A stretch of 59,036 nt of DNA from Anaerocolumna aminovalerica (GTDB lineage Bacteria; Bacillota; Clostridia; Lachnospirales; Lachnospiraceae), in contig NZ_FOWD01000028.1 in NCBI RefSeq assembly GCF_900115365.1, forward strand, positions 1 through 59,036. Direction: 5' to 3'. Each line of letters starts with the position of its first letter. The stretch's first letter is position 1. Below the pieces are notes generated by a model that saw only the letters and a program-made list of their open reading frames with translations, was not told the DNA's origin and did not search any database. Shown here piece by piece: positions 50,004-59,036 of this stretch. The translations under genes and the position numbers were made by a program.

Positions 50004-51170
50004 TTATCTTAAGATATCTCCCAAGAAAGATTTACCGGCTACATCCCCTTTCACATCCAGATATTCAAGAATAGTTGCTGCAATATCTGCAAAGGTGTCT
50101 CTGGTTCCCAGATTCACTCCTTCTTTTATCTTGTTTCCGTAAATTAAACATGGAGTATGTTCTCTGGAATGGTCTGTAGATTCTGTACTTGGATCACAAC
50201 CATGATCAGCAGTAAGGATTAGAATATCATCCTCTTTTAGTAATTCCACAATACGAGGCATTTGTTCGTCAAAATAAGTCAATGCCTTTGCGTAACCTTC
50301 AACATCATTACGGTGACCGTAAACCATATCAAAGTCTACCAGGTTGGTAAAGCACAAGCCCTCAAAATCCTTTTTCATATAGTCAATGGTTCTCTCAATA
50401 CCTTCTGCATTGTTGGCTGTGCGAACAGAATCAGTGATACCTGCCCCTGCAAATATATCAAAAATCTTACCAACAGCTAAAACTTCCTTTTGAGACTCTT
50501 TAATAGCATCTAGCATAGTTGCCTTTGGAGGTACTAAGGAATAATCATGACGTCTTGAAGTTCTCTTAAAGTTAGGGGCTTCTCCTTCAAAAGGCCTTGC
50601 TATTATTCTTCCCACACCCCAAGGTCCTTGGCATATCTCTCTTGCAATATCACAGTAACGGTACAATTCTTCAATTGGAACAACCGCTTCGTGTGCAGCA
50701 ATTTGAAGTACACTGTCTGCTGAAGTATAGACAATTAAATCACCTGTTTTTACATGCTCTTCTCCGAAATCCTTGATTACTTCTGTCCCTGAATAAGGTT
50801 TATTGCAAAGGATACCCCGGCCGGTACGTTTTGATAGTTCATCTAGTAATTCCTGTGGGAAACCATCCGGAAATGTTGGCAGGGGACTTTCAGAAATTAT
50901 ACCTGCAATTTCCCAATGTCCGATGGTAGTATCTTTCCCTTTGGAGGCTTCTGCCATACGGGCATATGAACCAAGGAGATTGTTCTCTTTTTTCATATCA
51001 TCCAGTCCGTCTAAATGGAATAAACCTAACTTAGCCATGTTAGGAGTGTTAAAATATTTATTGGAAGCTACTGCTCTTAAGGTATTGCTGCCTGCATCAC
51101 CATATTCTGCTGAATCTTTCATTTCTCCTACTCCAAAACTATCTAAAACAATTAAAAATACTCTTTTCAT
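50004..51170 (-). CDS. deoB: Phosphopentomutase
   Basis: Interconverts (deoxy)ribose 1- and 5-phosphates in nucleoside salvage. 388 residues, usual length. Alkaline-phosphatase-fold metal motifs: LIVLDSFGVGE at the start with the metal Asp, DAGSNT, and the C-terminal ADHGCDPSTESTDHSREH. AAGGGG precedes the ATG. Monocistronic here, though related genomes pair it with nucleoside phosphorylases. Confidence 0.96.
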   Translation of the reverse strand: MKRVFLIVLDSFGVGEMKDSAEYGDAGSNTLRAVASNKYFNTPNMAKLGLFHLDGLDDMKKENNLLGSYARMAEASKGKDTTIGHWEIAGIISESPLPTFPDGFPQELLDELSKRTGRGILCNKPYSGTEVIKDFGEEHVKTGDLIVYTSADSVLQIAAHEAVVPIEELYRYCDIAREICQGPWGVGRIIARPFEGEAPNFKRTSRRHDYSLVPPKATMLDAIKESQKEVLAVGKIFDIFAGAGITDSVRTANNAEGIERTIDYMKKDFEGLCFTNLVDFDMVYGHRNDVEGYAKALTYFDEQMPRIVELLKEDDILILTADHGCDPSTESTDHSREHTPCLIYGNKIKEGVNLGTRDTFADIAATILEYLDVKGDVAGKSFLGDILR

Positions 51171-51257
51171 AAATTACCCCTTCCTGCGTTAAAGTAACGC
51201 TATAACTAATGTTTTTCTTAACTTTTTCTTACATTAATATAAACTTTGCTATTTATA

Positions 51258-51286
51258 TTGTGAGAATTCCCACTTTGTGCTATAAT
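51258..51286 (+). promoter_or_regulatory. Promoter of the PAP2 gene
   Basis: TTGTGA, 17-bp spacer, TATAAT, about 50 bases before the start. Confidence 0.65.
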
Positions 51287-51336
51287 CCCAATGAACAGCA
51301 GAAGAACCTTAAAATAATAAAGAAAGGTTGGTTAAC

Positions 51337-52020
51337 TTGAAAGAATTACTATCTAAATATAAACACGGTTGGGTATTCTCTTATTTTATTGTATACATTA
51401 TATGGTTTTTTGCTCTGGAAAAAGCAGTAACCACTAACTACACACCTGTGAAGATATGGCTTGATGACTACATACCTTTTAATGAATGGTTTGTAATTCC
51501 ATACTATTTATGGTTTGTCTATATCTTTGCAACAATTGTTTATTTCTTTTTAACAAATAAGGAAGACTTTTATAAATGTATTGCATTTTTATTTATAGGA
51601 ATGACCATCTGCTTAATAATTTATACCATATGGCCAAATGGACAAAACCTTCGTCCAGATTTATCACAAATACCTAGAGACAATATATTTATTCGTATTG
51701 TTGGGAAGTTATATGCAACTGATACTTCCACTAATGTTTGTCCAAGCATTCATGTTTTTAACTCTATTGGCGCTCACATTGCCATACACCGAAGCAATGC
51801 TTTAAAGGAACATAAATGGATTCAGAGGTCATCCTTTATTTTGATGATATTTATTTGTCTTTCAACTATGTTCTTAAAACAACATTCTGCGTTTGATGTT
51901 ATCGCCGGAATAGCATTAAGTGGTGTTATGTATATCTTCGTATATGTAATAGGCAGTAACAGAATTGCTCATAAGGAAGCAGATAAAGCATATGCACAAT
52001 CCACTTTTTCTGAAAATTAA
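51337..52020 (+). CDS. PAP2-superfamily membrane phosphatase
   Basis: 227 residues from the TTG at 51337, which has AAAGG 9 bases upstream; the TTG at 51328 is too near it. Six hydrophobic helices. PAP2 active-site motifs: CPSIHVFNS (motif 2 with the His) and KQHSAFDVIAG (motif 3). Motif 1 is weak (NGQNLRP). Probably acts on a lipid phosphate or undecaprenyl pyrophosphate. Convergent with the glycosyltransferase. Confidence 0.85.
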   Translation: MKELLSKYKHGWVFSYFIVYIIWFFALEKAVTTNYTPVKIWLDDYIPFNEWFVIPYYLWFVYIFATIVYFFLTNKEDFYKCIAFLFIGMTICLIIYTIWPNGQNLRPDLSQIPRDNIFIRIVGKLYATDTSTNVCPSIHVFNSIGAHIAIHRSNALKEHKWIQRSSFILMIFICLSTMFLKQHSAFDVIAGIALSGVMYIFVYVIGSNRIAHKEADKAYAQSTFSEN

Positions 52021-52052
52021 ATATTTATAAGGATACCCTTTCTTTTTAGACT

Positions 52053-52092
52053 ATATATGGTTTCGGATTAACCGAAACCATATATTTTTTTT
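52053..52092 (+). terminator. Terminator of the PAP2 gene, overlapping the glycosyltransferase 3' end
   Basis: ATATATGGTTTCGG/CCGAAACCATATAT perfect arms (52053-52085) and seven T on the + strand. The stop codon of the convergent gene (52068) lies inside the stem-loop. Confidence 0.88.
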
Positions 52093-53084
52093 GAAATCTT
52101 ATAGCCAATATCTACTATTTTTCTTCCTGCCTTACCTGGTAAATTCATAGACCTTCCCAGAAACATATTGTTAATTCGAGTATATAATTTTTTATCGGCT
52201 TTTTTCAAATAATCCCATAGTTCTTCTTTCTTTTCCAAGCTTTCTTTTGTATTATCCCTTATAAGATAAACAGATGAAACTGTCATCATCATACATAAAT
52301 ACTTAGTCATGTAATTTCTTAACTTTTTATTCTTAATCTGTGACATATCATGACATTCAATCATAATCTTTGTAATTCGAATCTGCTGGTCGATACGTTT
52401 TAACATAACCTTTTCATTTACTGACTGATCTTCTCTTCCGATGAAATAACGATATAGATTTACGTCCAGATAATACATGGTTTTTACAAAAGGAAGTGGC
52501 TGATAAACAAATATGTTATCCACATAGAAGGTATGCTTTGGCAGCTTTAATCCACAATCTTTTAATAATTTTGTGCGGTAAATAGCTGCATGCATAATGA
52601 TATACTGACTTTGTTTAAAGTGCATAATATCATTCCATGTAAAGACTTTTCCTTTTGGCAAAGCAGTTTTATAATCCATTACTTTATGTTTATTAATGCT
52701 TGGTTTCTCATAAACATAGTTAGCAATCATAAGGTCTAAACTTTGCCCATCTTCAGCCAGCTCCTGTAATTTATCCAATACTTGGCGAAGGGCATCTTCA
52801 TTAACCCAATCATCACTGTCTACAACTTTAAAATAAAGTCCAGTAGCATGAAGTAACCCGGTATTTACTGCTTCTCCATGACCGCCATTTTCCTGATGAA
52901 CAGATTTAATAATATCCGGATATTTTGCAGCATAGTTATCTGCAATCTTTCTGGTATCATCTTTGGAACCATCATCTACAATGATAATCTCCATTTCCTT
53001 TCCACCTGTTAAAAGTGTTTCAATAGCGTGATCCATATACTCCGCAGAATTATAGCAAGGTATAGCTACACTAAGAAGTTTCAT
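52068..53084 (-). CDS. Family 2 glycosyltransferase
   Basis: 338 residues. GT-A fold: SVAIPCYNSAEYM at the start, IIIVDDGSKDDT, and the metal-binding KVVDSDDWV. It probably transfers a sugar to a cell-wall or surface polymer; donor and acceptor are unknown. AGGAGAC precedes the ATG. No hydrophobic helices beyond the domain, so likely cytoplasmic. The 226-bp gap to the aminopeptidase gene is empty. Confidence 0.92.
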   Translation of the reverse strand: MKLLSVAIPCYNSAEYMDHAIETLLTGGKEMEIIIVDDGSKDDTRKIADNYAAKYPDIIKSVHQENGGHGEAVNTGLLHATGLYFKVVDSDDWVNEDALRQVLDKLQELAEDGQSLDLMIANYVYEKPSINKHKVMDYKTALPKGKVFTWNDIMHFKQSQYIIMHAAIYRTKLLKDCGLKLPKHTFYVDNIFVYQPLPFVKTMYYLDVNLYRYFIGREDQSVNEKVMLKRIDQQIRITKIMIECHDMSQIKNKKLRNYMTKYLCMMMTVSSVYLIRDNTKESLEKKEELWDYLKKADKKLYTRINNMFLGRSMNLPGKAGRKIVDIGYKISKKIYGFG

Positions 53085-53310
53085 TTTTTTCGTCTCCTCT
53101 TTCCAACCGTATCTTACGGTACATAATAAAAATCTAAAAGCTAGTATTTTCCTATTGCAAAATACTTATATAACTTTAGACAGCTATCTTATAAACGAAA
53201 GCTACTCTTAATATACCTTATTATAAGTCATAATACATAAACTTTAAATAGAATTTTCCATCTTAATAAATTGTTAAACATCTTCATTTATTCTTCATAA
53301 ATTTAAGGAT

Positions 53311-54426
53311 TTATTTTAAGTTCTCAGGATTCAAACAATCCAATTCCGGAATCACAAATCTTCCGTCTTTACGGATCAGAATATCATCAAAATACATCTC
53401 TCCGCCACCATATTCAGGGGTCTGAATACATACCAAATCCCAATGAATTGCAGATTTATTACCATTTGATGCATCACTATAACAGTTACCGGGAGTGAAA
53501 TGAAAGGAGCCCATTATCTTTTCATCAAATAAAGTATCCTTCATAGGCTTCAGCACATAAGGGTTTACACCAATGGCAAACTCTCCAATATACCTGGCTC
53601 CTTCATCGGTATCAAATACTTTATTTATTCTTTCCGTATCATTAGCTGTTGCTTCTATAATCTTTCCGTCTTTAAAGGTCAACTTAATGTTCTCATAAGT
53701 AAAGCCTTGGAATACTGCAGGTGTATTGTAAGACAAGGTGCCGTTAACGGAATCTCTCACCGGTGATGTATATACTTCTCCATCCGGAATATTACTTTCT
53801 CCTGCACAAGGAATAGCAGGAATTCCTTTGATTGAGAAAGTAAGGTCTGTGCCCGGTCCAAGGATTCTTACCTTATCTGTTTTCTCCATTAATTGTTTTA
53901 GATTTTGCATTTCCTTATTCATTTTAGAATAATCTAAGTTACATACATTAAAGTAAAAGTCTTCAAAATTCTCCAAACTGGTATTGGCAAGTTGTGCCAT
54001 AGAACTGTTAGGGTAACGTAGAACCACCCATCTGGTCTTTTTCACACGGATATCATGATGAACCGGTGTGGAATAAAATGTTTCATATAAACTCATTTTA
54101 TGGGCAGGAACATCGGATAACTCCGATACATTTTCGCTTCCTCTTACACCTACATAACAATCCATTTTATCCATTTCCTGTCCATCTATTTCAGCCATTA
54201 ATTTTAGTTGCTCTTCGGTGCAATTTAATAGCATTTCCCTTTGTACCTGGGGATCTGTGTAGTGTGGAAATGGCAGGCCTCCTGCTTTATATACTTCTTT
54301 TATCAATTGTCTTGCCAGGTCCTTCGTAGATTCACCTGTATAATGAATATATACCTTTTCATTCTTCTGCACGTTCATTGAATAAGTAACTAAATTATGT
54401 GCCAATATTTTTATTCTTTCATCCAT
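53311..54426 (-). CDS. M29 family aminopeptidase
   Basis: 371 residues from the ATG at 54426 with AAGGAG 8 bases upstream; the frame to 54447 lies before the ribosome site. AmpS/PepS-type metallo-aminopeptidase: CAGESNIPDGEVYTSP holds the metal Glu residues, and HFTPGNCYSDAS and IHWDLVC match the C-terminal metal/active-site block. Cytoplasmic, releases N-terminal amino acids. Confidence 0.93.
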   Translation of the reverse strand: MDERIKILAHNLVTYSMNVQKNEKVYIHYTGESTKDLARQLIKEVYKAGGLPFPHYTDPQVQREMLLNCTEEQLKLMAEIDGQEMDKMDCYVGVRGSENVSELSDVPAHKMSLYETFYSTPVHHDIRVKKTRWVVLRYPNSSMAQLANTSLENFEDFYFNVCNLDYSKMNKEMQNLKQLMEKTDKVRILGPGTDLTFSIKGIPAIPCAGESNIPDGEVYTSPVRDSVNGTLSYNTPAVFQGFTYENIKLTFKDGKIIEATANDTERINKVFDTDEGARYIGEFAIGVNPYVLKPMKDTLFDEKIMGSFHFTPGNCYSDASNGNKSAIHWDLVCIQTPEYGGGEMYFDDILIRKDGRFVIPELDCLNPENLK

Positions 54427-54507
54427 ATCTTTTTCTCCTTTTCCCACTTTTCTTTGTTCTATTAAAACATTAGGCTGCTTTTGGGCCTCCTCAGATCCTG
54501 TTTTCCT

Positions 54508-57051
54508 CTACTTTTTATAACTTATAAATACATTACCTGCTGCCTCGAACATAGCCATACTGTCATTTAACCCAAGCTTCATGGTTCTTTTCAGTACTGG
54601 ATCAATTACTGTAATATTATAGTTGTCATACCCCACAATCAATACCCCTTGATTGGAATTCTTTAAAGCCAGCACCGGTCTTTGATCACTGACATAATAC
54701 AGTACATCATCTAAAGAACAGCCGGTTAAGTTAAGCAGCTTATTTCCAAAGTTCTGACTTAAGAATTCGTGGGCTGATACTTGATTTGTGACCTGACTAC
54801 TGTTTATTGTACCGCCCTTTTGATAGCTGACTAACATGAAAGCGCTGGCCATAATACTATTTAAAGAATCGGTTTCATAGACAGGATCAATATTCTTTAT
54901 CTCATTTGAAGGTTTTCTTACACCCCGTTCCCAGATTACTTCCTGATTTCCGTTTAATACAGTACCAACCAGGCTGCTGGCTTTCTCTATAGCTTCTCCT
55001 GCATGATCATAAAAGCCTTCAATTTCACCTAATGCATAAACTACATATTCATCCGGCAGCCTTTCCTCTTCCTTCAGACGAAGGGTAGTATCTCTTGAAA
55101 TAATAGTATTTACCGTTTGTCTGCCCTTGGGCTTTTCTTCCATAGAATATCCGGAGGGAAGGGAAATATACTGTTCTGTCAAAGTGAGATCCGTAACCCT
55201 TTCTGCTAATTTGAATACAGAAGGTGATTGTATTACTTTATTTAATATATTATCCGAAGAGGCTGTTTTGTAATAAGTCTTTCCATTCTCTTTTACCTGC
55301 TCTACCCGAAGCAGGGTTATAATATTATCTTCAATTATAGTATCAGTTATAAAATAACCTGATTTTTTGTAATCTTTTAAAACATTCCGGTTATAGTCAG
55401 CAATCTGGATTTGGTACATGGGTACTAACGGCTCTCCATCAACGGTAGTCGTAATATCGTTATGTTTTACAAATCCATAAACTATATTCTCATGAATTTT
55501 TCCCAATAGACGAATATTACTTCCTTTTGGTGCATTGATCTGCTGTTCTGCGCCTGTTTCCAGATCCAAAATAGTAATGGTATCCGCTTTCAGAGGATCG
55601 CTACTGTTCTGGAAGGCTAAATATTGCTCTTTTTTGGATACAATATATCCTTCATTATTTATATCAGTTGCAACGGTAGTTAAATTACTGGTAATGAGAT
55701 TATAGGCATAAATCGTATTATGGATAGTAAAATAAAAGGTACTGAATTGGTTTACATAACTAAATTCTCCTAATTGCTCCTTTAATATTTGATAAGTTAC
55801 ATTGGTTGGAATGTAAACCAACTCTTCAATTCTATTCTCCCCGCTATAGAAACGGTATAATACAATACCTACCCTTCCTTCATATACACCACGGTTCATA
55901 TATCCATATACGATAAAATCTATGTTACCGCTATCATCCAGATTTAATATTTTCACATTATGCTGATCGTATATATCCCTAATACTATCGGATTCCTCCT
56001 GGCGAAAAGAAAATACTTTTATAGCATCATTTTCAGCCAGATTGTAGTACCATAATTCTCTTTCTCTTACAAATGCTAATTTGGTATCGTCTGCACTGGT
56101 TACCAGGTCCATTTTTTCCTGATTGGTAACTCCTACTTTAAACTGACTTTTCGCTAGACTGGTTAGATTTATGTCAAAAACAGATTCCATTCTTCTTTCA
56201 TAATTTAATAAATACATTCTGGAAGAAGTATACCGAACCCGATAAAATTCCTGTACATTATAAAATTCCTGCCCGCTGTCTGTTTCTGCCGATACCCTGT
56301 ATTTTAGCTGGATTGATCCCATATCCGGACTTAATTCCTTAATGGTGGGAATCACATCTCCAATCACCTGTGGTTTTAAATTACCCCAGCTGACTAAATC
56401 AAAACTGGAGTGAATATTAACATGAGCAAAATTAGAATTATCCTGTTTTGGATCCGGTTCCAGATAACGAATTATGTCTTCCGCTTTCTGTTTATCCATA
56501 ATAGTATTATGGAAGTCCAGAACAAAATCTAATTTTTCCTTATAGTTAGAGTCCGGAAGAAGTTTTACCCTGGTGTAATAATTCATTTTTTTACTTTTGA
56601 TTGTAACCAATGTGATTTTAACAGCATATTCTTCATTCACTTCTAAAGAAGCATCTAATTTGATTTTTGCTGTTTTAAAATCTCCTTCTTTATCTAACGC
56701 ATTAATAGTATCTGTTTTCAATAGTCTTTGGTCAGATACACTTCTTAATTCATAAATTACACGTTTTACATCATTTTCTTTTTCATCTATAACTATAGTA
56801 AAGCTTTGATCCTTATCCAGTGGTGTAATAGATTCTCTTACGGTGCCGGCACTCATGGTATTACTGTAGCCATGCATTTGATTAAGTTCTGTACCATTTA
56901 CTTTTAATGTTACAATAGGGAATGAGGCTTTGCTCATTTGTACTGTTTTTTCAACACGAACTACTTCTTCTTTCATATCCAGGCTAAAATAATAGAGTGA
57001 GGCAGCAAATACACAAAGCAATATAATTCCTTTATATACATGTTTCAACAT
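54508..57051 (-). CDS. Large membrane-anchored surface protein with C39-like C-terminus
   Basis: 847 residues from the ATG at 57051 (GAGGTTGTT before it). N-terminal anchor helix (GIILLCVFAASLYYF), a beta-rich region to about 310, a stretch with repeated blades (KLAFVRERELWYYNL, YLAFQNSSDPLKADT, TIYAYNLITSN) resembling a propeller, and a C-terminal C39-like papain-fold segment (about 690-845: VLALKNSNQGVLIVGYD, ITVIDPV). The Cys and His expected in an active C39 peptidase are not at their places (MASAFMLVSYQKGG, NQGVLIVGYD), so it may be a pseudoenzyme. Function unknown. Confidence 0.75.
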   Translation of the reverse strand: MLKHVYKGIILLCVFAASLYYFSLDMKEEVVRVEKTVQMSKASFPIVTLKVNGTELNQMHGYSNTMSAGTVRESITPLDKDQSFTIVIDEKENDVKRVIYELRSVSDQRLLKTDTINALDKEGDFKTAKIKLDASLEVNEEYAVKITLVTIKSKKMNYYTRVKLLPDSNYKEKLDFVLDFHNTIMDKQKAEDIIRYLEPDPKQDNSNFAHVNIHSSFDLVSWGNLKPQVIGDVIPTIKELSPDMGSIQLKYRVSAETDSGQEFYNVQEFYRVRYTSSRMYLLNYERRMESVFDINLTSLAKSQFKVGVTNQEKMDLVTSADDTKLAFVRERELWYYNLAENDAIKVFSFRQEESDSIRDIYDQHNVKILNLDDSGNIDFIVYGYMNRGVYEGRVGIVLYRFYSGENRIEELVYIPTNVTYQILKEQLGEFSYVNQFSTFYFTIHNTIYAYNLITSNLTTVATDINNEGYIVSKKEQYLAFQNSSDPLKADTITILDLETGAEQQINAPKGSNIRLLGKIHENIVYGFVKHNDITTTVDGEPLVPMYQIQIADYNRNVLKDYKKSGYFITDTIIEDNIITLLRVEQVKENGKTYYKTASSDNILNKVIQSPSVFKLAERVTDLTLTEQYISLPSGYSMEEKPKGRQTVNTIISRDTTLRLKEEERLPDEYVVYALGEIEGFYDHAGEAIEKASSLVGTVLNGNQEVIWERGVRKPSNEIKNIDPVYETDSLNSIMASAFMLVSYQKGGTINSSQVTNQVSAHEFLSQNFGNKLLNLTGCSLDDVLYYVSDQRPVLALKNSNQGVLIVGYDNYNITVIDPVLKRTMKLGLNDSMAMFEAAGNVFISYKK

Positions 57052-57059
57052 AACAACCT

Positions 57060-57185
57060 CGATTCCAGCGCTATGGCGCTTTTTAATAAAGAGGGAATTT
57101 GTGAATACGCACAAATTTCCGGTTGAAAAACTTGCTTTTTCAACCTAACCCCGATTCCAGCGCTTTTGCGCTCATCTGCGTATTC
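57060..57185. repeat. Cluster of short palindromes and direct repeats
   Basis: Two copies of CGATTCCAGCGCT about 90 bases apart (57060 and 57153), each with a GCGC hairpin (AGCGC-TATG-GCGCT; AGCGC-TTTT-GCGCT), a GGTTGAAAAA/TTTTTCAACC hairpin between them, and TGAATACGCA facing TGCGTATTCA. It lies just upstream of the 54508 gene. Confidence 0.6.
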
Positions 57186-57234
57186 AATTACCTATAAAAC
57201 TTAAAATTCTTTTTTAATAATTTACCCAAAGTCC

Positions 57235-58422
57235 TTACATCTTATCTATTAATAATTGATATAAAGCCGGATTAACATTTAAAAATTTTCTGCATTCTTC
57301 TATGGATTTCATCTTTTGTTTTTTTAATTCTGCTGTTTTATTTTGATTCTTCGGATTTCTTACCCCTCGTATTAATATATTTTTTGGAGTATGTTCCATA
57401 TCTATGAATTCCAGAATCTGCGATTTATATCCCATCGCTTCTAGCAGCTCTGCACGGAGTGCATCCGTTGCCAAAGCAGTAAATCGCTCTTTAATTAATC
57501 CATATTGTAAGATAGGACTTAATATATCATTTTTAATCTGACTATTCAACTCATGCTGACAGCATGGTACAGAAAGTATAACTTCCGCTTCCCATTGAAT
57601 TGCTTTAAACAAGGCATAATCTGTTGCTGTATCGCAGGCATGAAGAGTAACTACCATATCAACTTTACTTGCCCCTTCATAAGAAGCAATGTCTCCTACC
57701 ATAAAATGTAGATTATCATATCCATATTTTTGTGCAAGCTGATTACAGTGCCTGATAACATCCTCTTTTAAATCCAGGCCAATTACTTTTATCTGATACC
57801 CTTTCAATTCCTTCAGATAATAATACATAGCAAAGGTTAAATAAGATTTTCCGCATCCGAAGTCTATAATGGTAAGTTCTCTTTCTCTGCTTAAACTGGG
57901 TAATATGTCTTCTATAAATTCTAAGAATCGATTTATCTGTTTGAATTTATCATATTTGGATTTTATTATTTTACCCTCACTATTCATAACACCTAAATCA
58001 ATTAAAAATGGAATGGGATTTCCTTCTGTTAAAATATATGCCTTTTCCCGGTTATGCTGTAGATCAGCACTTCTTTCTTTACTATTAACCGGTGTAATAA
58101 TATTCTTAAATTTAACTGTAGCTTTTCCTTTTTTACTGATTAATATATTAATTTGTTTTGTTTTACAGGTCATAACTGCCTGTTTCATATTATTTTCCAG
58201 CCAATCAGTAAGCTTCTCTAATAATTCTTCTTTCTTAAAATTGGTATGGAAGATTTGTTTTCCACGATATTCCGATGCCTGATATAATATATTGCCTTTT
58301 AATAAAACAGGCCGAACTTTAACTTTTATTAATTCAGAACCTTTTGGCGGGTTACTTATTACCATATCAATAAAATCTATATTTAAATTCTCACTAATTG
58401 CTTTTAAAATACTGGAATCCAT
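57235..58422 (-). CDS. SAM-dependent methyltransferase
   Basis: 395 residues. A 120-residue N-terminal domain, then a class I methyltransferase: motif I IIDFGCGKSYLTFAMYY (about 180), the acidic VIGLDLKED, and VVTLHACDTATDYAL, SVPCCQHEL. Similar to the METTL25/RRNAD1-like group acting on RNA. Target not known. AAAGG precedes the ATG. Confidence 0.85.
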   Translation of the reverse strand: MDSSILKAISENLNIDFIDMVISNPPKGSELIKVKVRPVLLKGNILYQASEYRGKQIFHTNFKKEELLEKLTDWLENNMKQAVMTCKTKQINILISKKGKATVKFKNIITPVNSKERSADLQHNREKAYILTEGNPIPFLIDLGVMNSEGKIIKSKYDKFKQINRFLEFIEDILPSLSRERELTIIDFGCGKSYLTFAMYYYLKELKGYQIKVIGLDLKEDVIRHCNQLAQKYGYDNLHFMVGDIASYEGASKVDMVVTLHACDTATDYALFKAIQWEAEVILSVPCCQHELNSQIKNDILSPILQYGLIKERFTALATDALRAELLEAMGYKSQILEFIDMEHTPKNILIRGVRNPKNQNKTAELKKQKMKSIEECRKFLNVNPALYQLLIDKM

Positions 58423-58593
58423 ATGGTTTGCCTTTCTAAATAGGGTCGTTTATTTACATTATTGTATTTTACCATATAACTCTAAATATTCCTACTATTT
58501 TTATGACTTTCCTTTTTGATTACTATGCACGGTTCCTAAGTTATGGCATATATTGATAAATGAAAAAGCACTTATGTACTTAAGGAGGCTATA

Positions 58594-59036
58594 ATGAGAT
58601 ATTCATTTTCTGAATTCTCACCTTATTCGAAACCAGATTATCCCCAGACAACAAGGCCTTTTGATGTTAAAAATACTGTTGAAACTTCAGAAAGAAAGGG
58701 TATTCCGAACTATACTACGGTTATACCTGCCGAAACTGAAGTCGGCGTAACGGAAGAACCATTAGGATGTCCTAGTCGTACTACAACACCAAGAACAACG
58801 ACTCCTAATACAAATATGGAAAGGAACATTCCGCCTAGTACACCAACAGCTCCTGAGCAACCTAGAACTATGCCCGGTACTTCTCCTGAGCGGCCCAGAA
58901 CCATTATGCCCGGCACTACTCCTGTAGCTCCTACACAACCTAGAACTACTATGCCTGGTACCAATATGCCCGGCACTGCTCCCACACAGCCTAGTACTAC
59001 TATGCCTGGTACTACTATGCCCGGTACTACTATGCC
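58594..59036 (+). CDS. Pro/Thr-rich MPGTT-repeat protein (runs off window)
   Basis: Begins MRYSFSEFSPYSKPDYPQT after AAGGAGG and stays open to the last base, 147 codons. From residue 80 it is low-complexity: repeated PRTTMPGT/ERPRTIMPGT units shortening to tandem MPGTT. No signal peptide or membrane helix; one Cys. Such compositions occur in spore-coat or exosporium and other surface proteins. A CATATATT 16 bp after AC (58527-58556) recalls a sigma-K/E promoter, weak evidence. Confidence 0.7.
   Translation, partial: MRYSFSEFSPYSKPDYPQTTRPFDVKNTVETSERKGIPNYTTVIPAETEVGVTEEPLGCPSRTTTPRTTTPNTNMERNIPPSTPTAPEQPRTMPGTSPERPRTIMPGTTPVAPTQPRTTMPGTNMPGTAPTQPSTTMPGTTMPGTTM

Noticed and set aside
58710-58985. 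Reverse-strand frame of 91 codons rich in Gly and Val
   Set aside because: It is the antisense of the MPGTT repeats; the + strand has a ribosome site and start.

Overview
The window reads as low-GC, spore-forming Firmicutes DNA, most likely Lachnospiraceae (Lachnoclostridium/Anaerocolumna-like). The evidence is the clostridial order tuf-fusA-rpsG-rpsL / rpoC-rpoB-rplL-rplJ-rplA-rplK-nusG-secE-rpmG, a six-gene Rnf complex, SpoIIID homologues, strong AGGAGG ribosome sites and frequent TTG/GTG starts. Almost everything up to 29 kb is on the minus strand.

Layout. 1-17 kb: translation and transcription core (str operon, rpoBC, L10-L7/L12, L11-L1, nusG-secE-rpmG), with clear sigma-A promoters, an L10 leader with attenuator, and two probable L1-binding mRNA sites. 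17.4-19.2 kb: a chemoreceptor. 19.4-25.2 kb: rnfCDGEAB plus a Gx-transporter gene. 25.5-42.5 kb: the highlight, a 16.6 kb element that splits a spoIIID gene. 42.6-46.8 kb: an intact spoIIID paralogue, a thioesterase, ApbE, an FMN-binding surface protein and a NusG-domain-II protein. 47-59 kb: cysK, an unknown lipoprotein, a degenerate XRE remnant inside a long inverted repeat, deoB, a PAP2 phosphatase, a glycosyltransferase, an M29 aminopeptidase, a large surface protein with a C39-like end, a methyltransferase, and the start of a Pro/Thr-rich repeat protein.

Main discovery. The N-terminal half of a SpoIIID gene lies at 42460-42329 and its C-terminal half at 25729-25572, same strand and correct order. 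The intervening DNA carries a large serine recombinase beside the C-terminal junction. Joining the halves at a shared TACATA core removes 16,619 bp and restores, in frame, an 89-residue SpoIIID. The junctions rebuild an attP with 21-bp imperfect inverted arms, and the outer motif is displaced by exactly 5 bp between attP and attB half-sites, as known for large serine recombinases. Sigma-E-like promoters precede both the split gene and the recombinase operon. This looks like a skin-type, mother-cell-excised element, but in spoIIID rather than sigK. Its cargo is nutrient uptake and sensing: an ECF S-component, a kinase, a dehydrogenase, a YtrA-type ABC exporter, two NCS2 permeases, an amino-acid ABC importer and a chemoreceptor.

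A second theme is flavin-based redox. RnfG and RnfD carry flavinylation motifs, ApbE would attach their FMN, and the protein divergent from apbE is an RnfG-like FMN domain split by two degenerate repeats.
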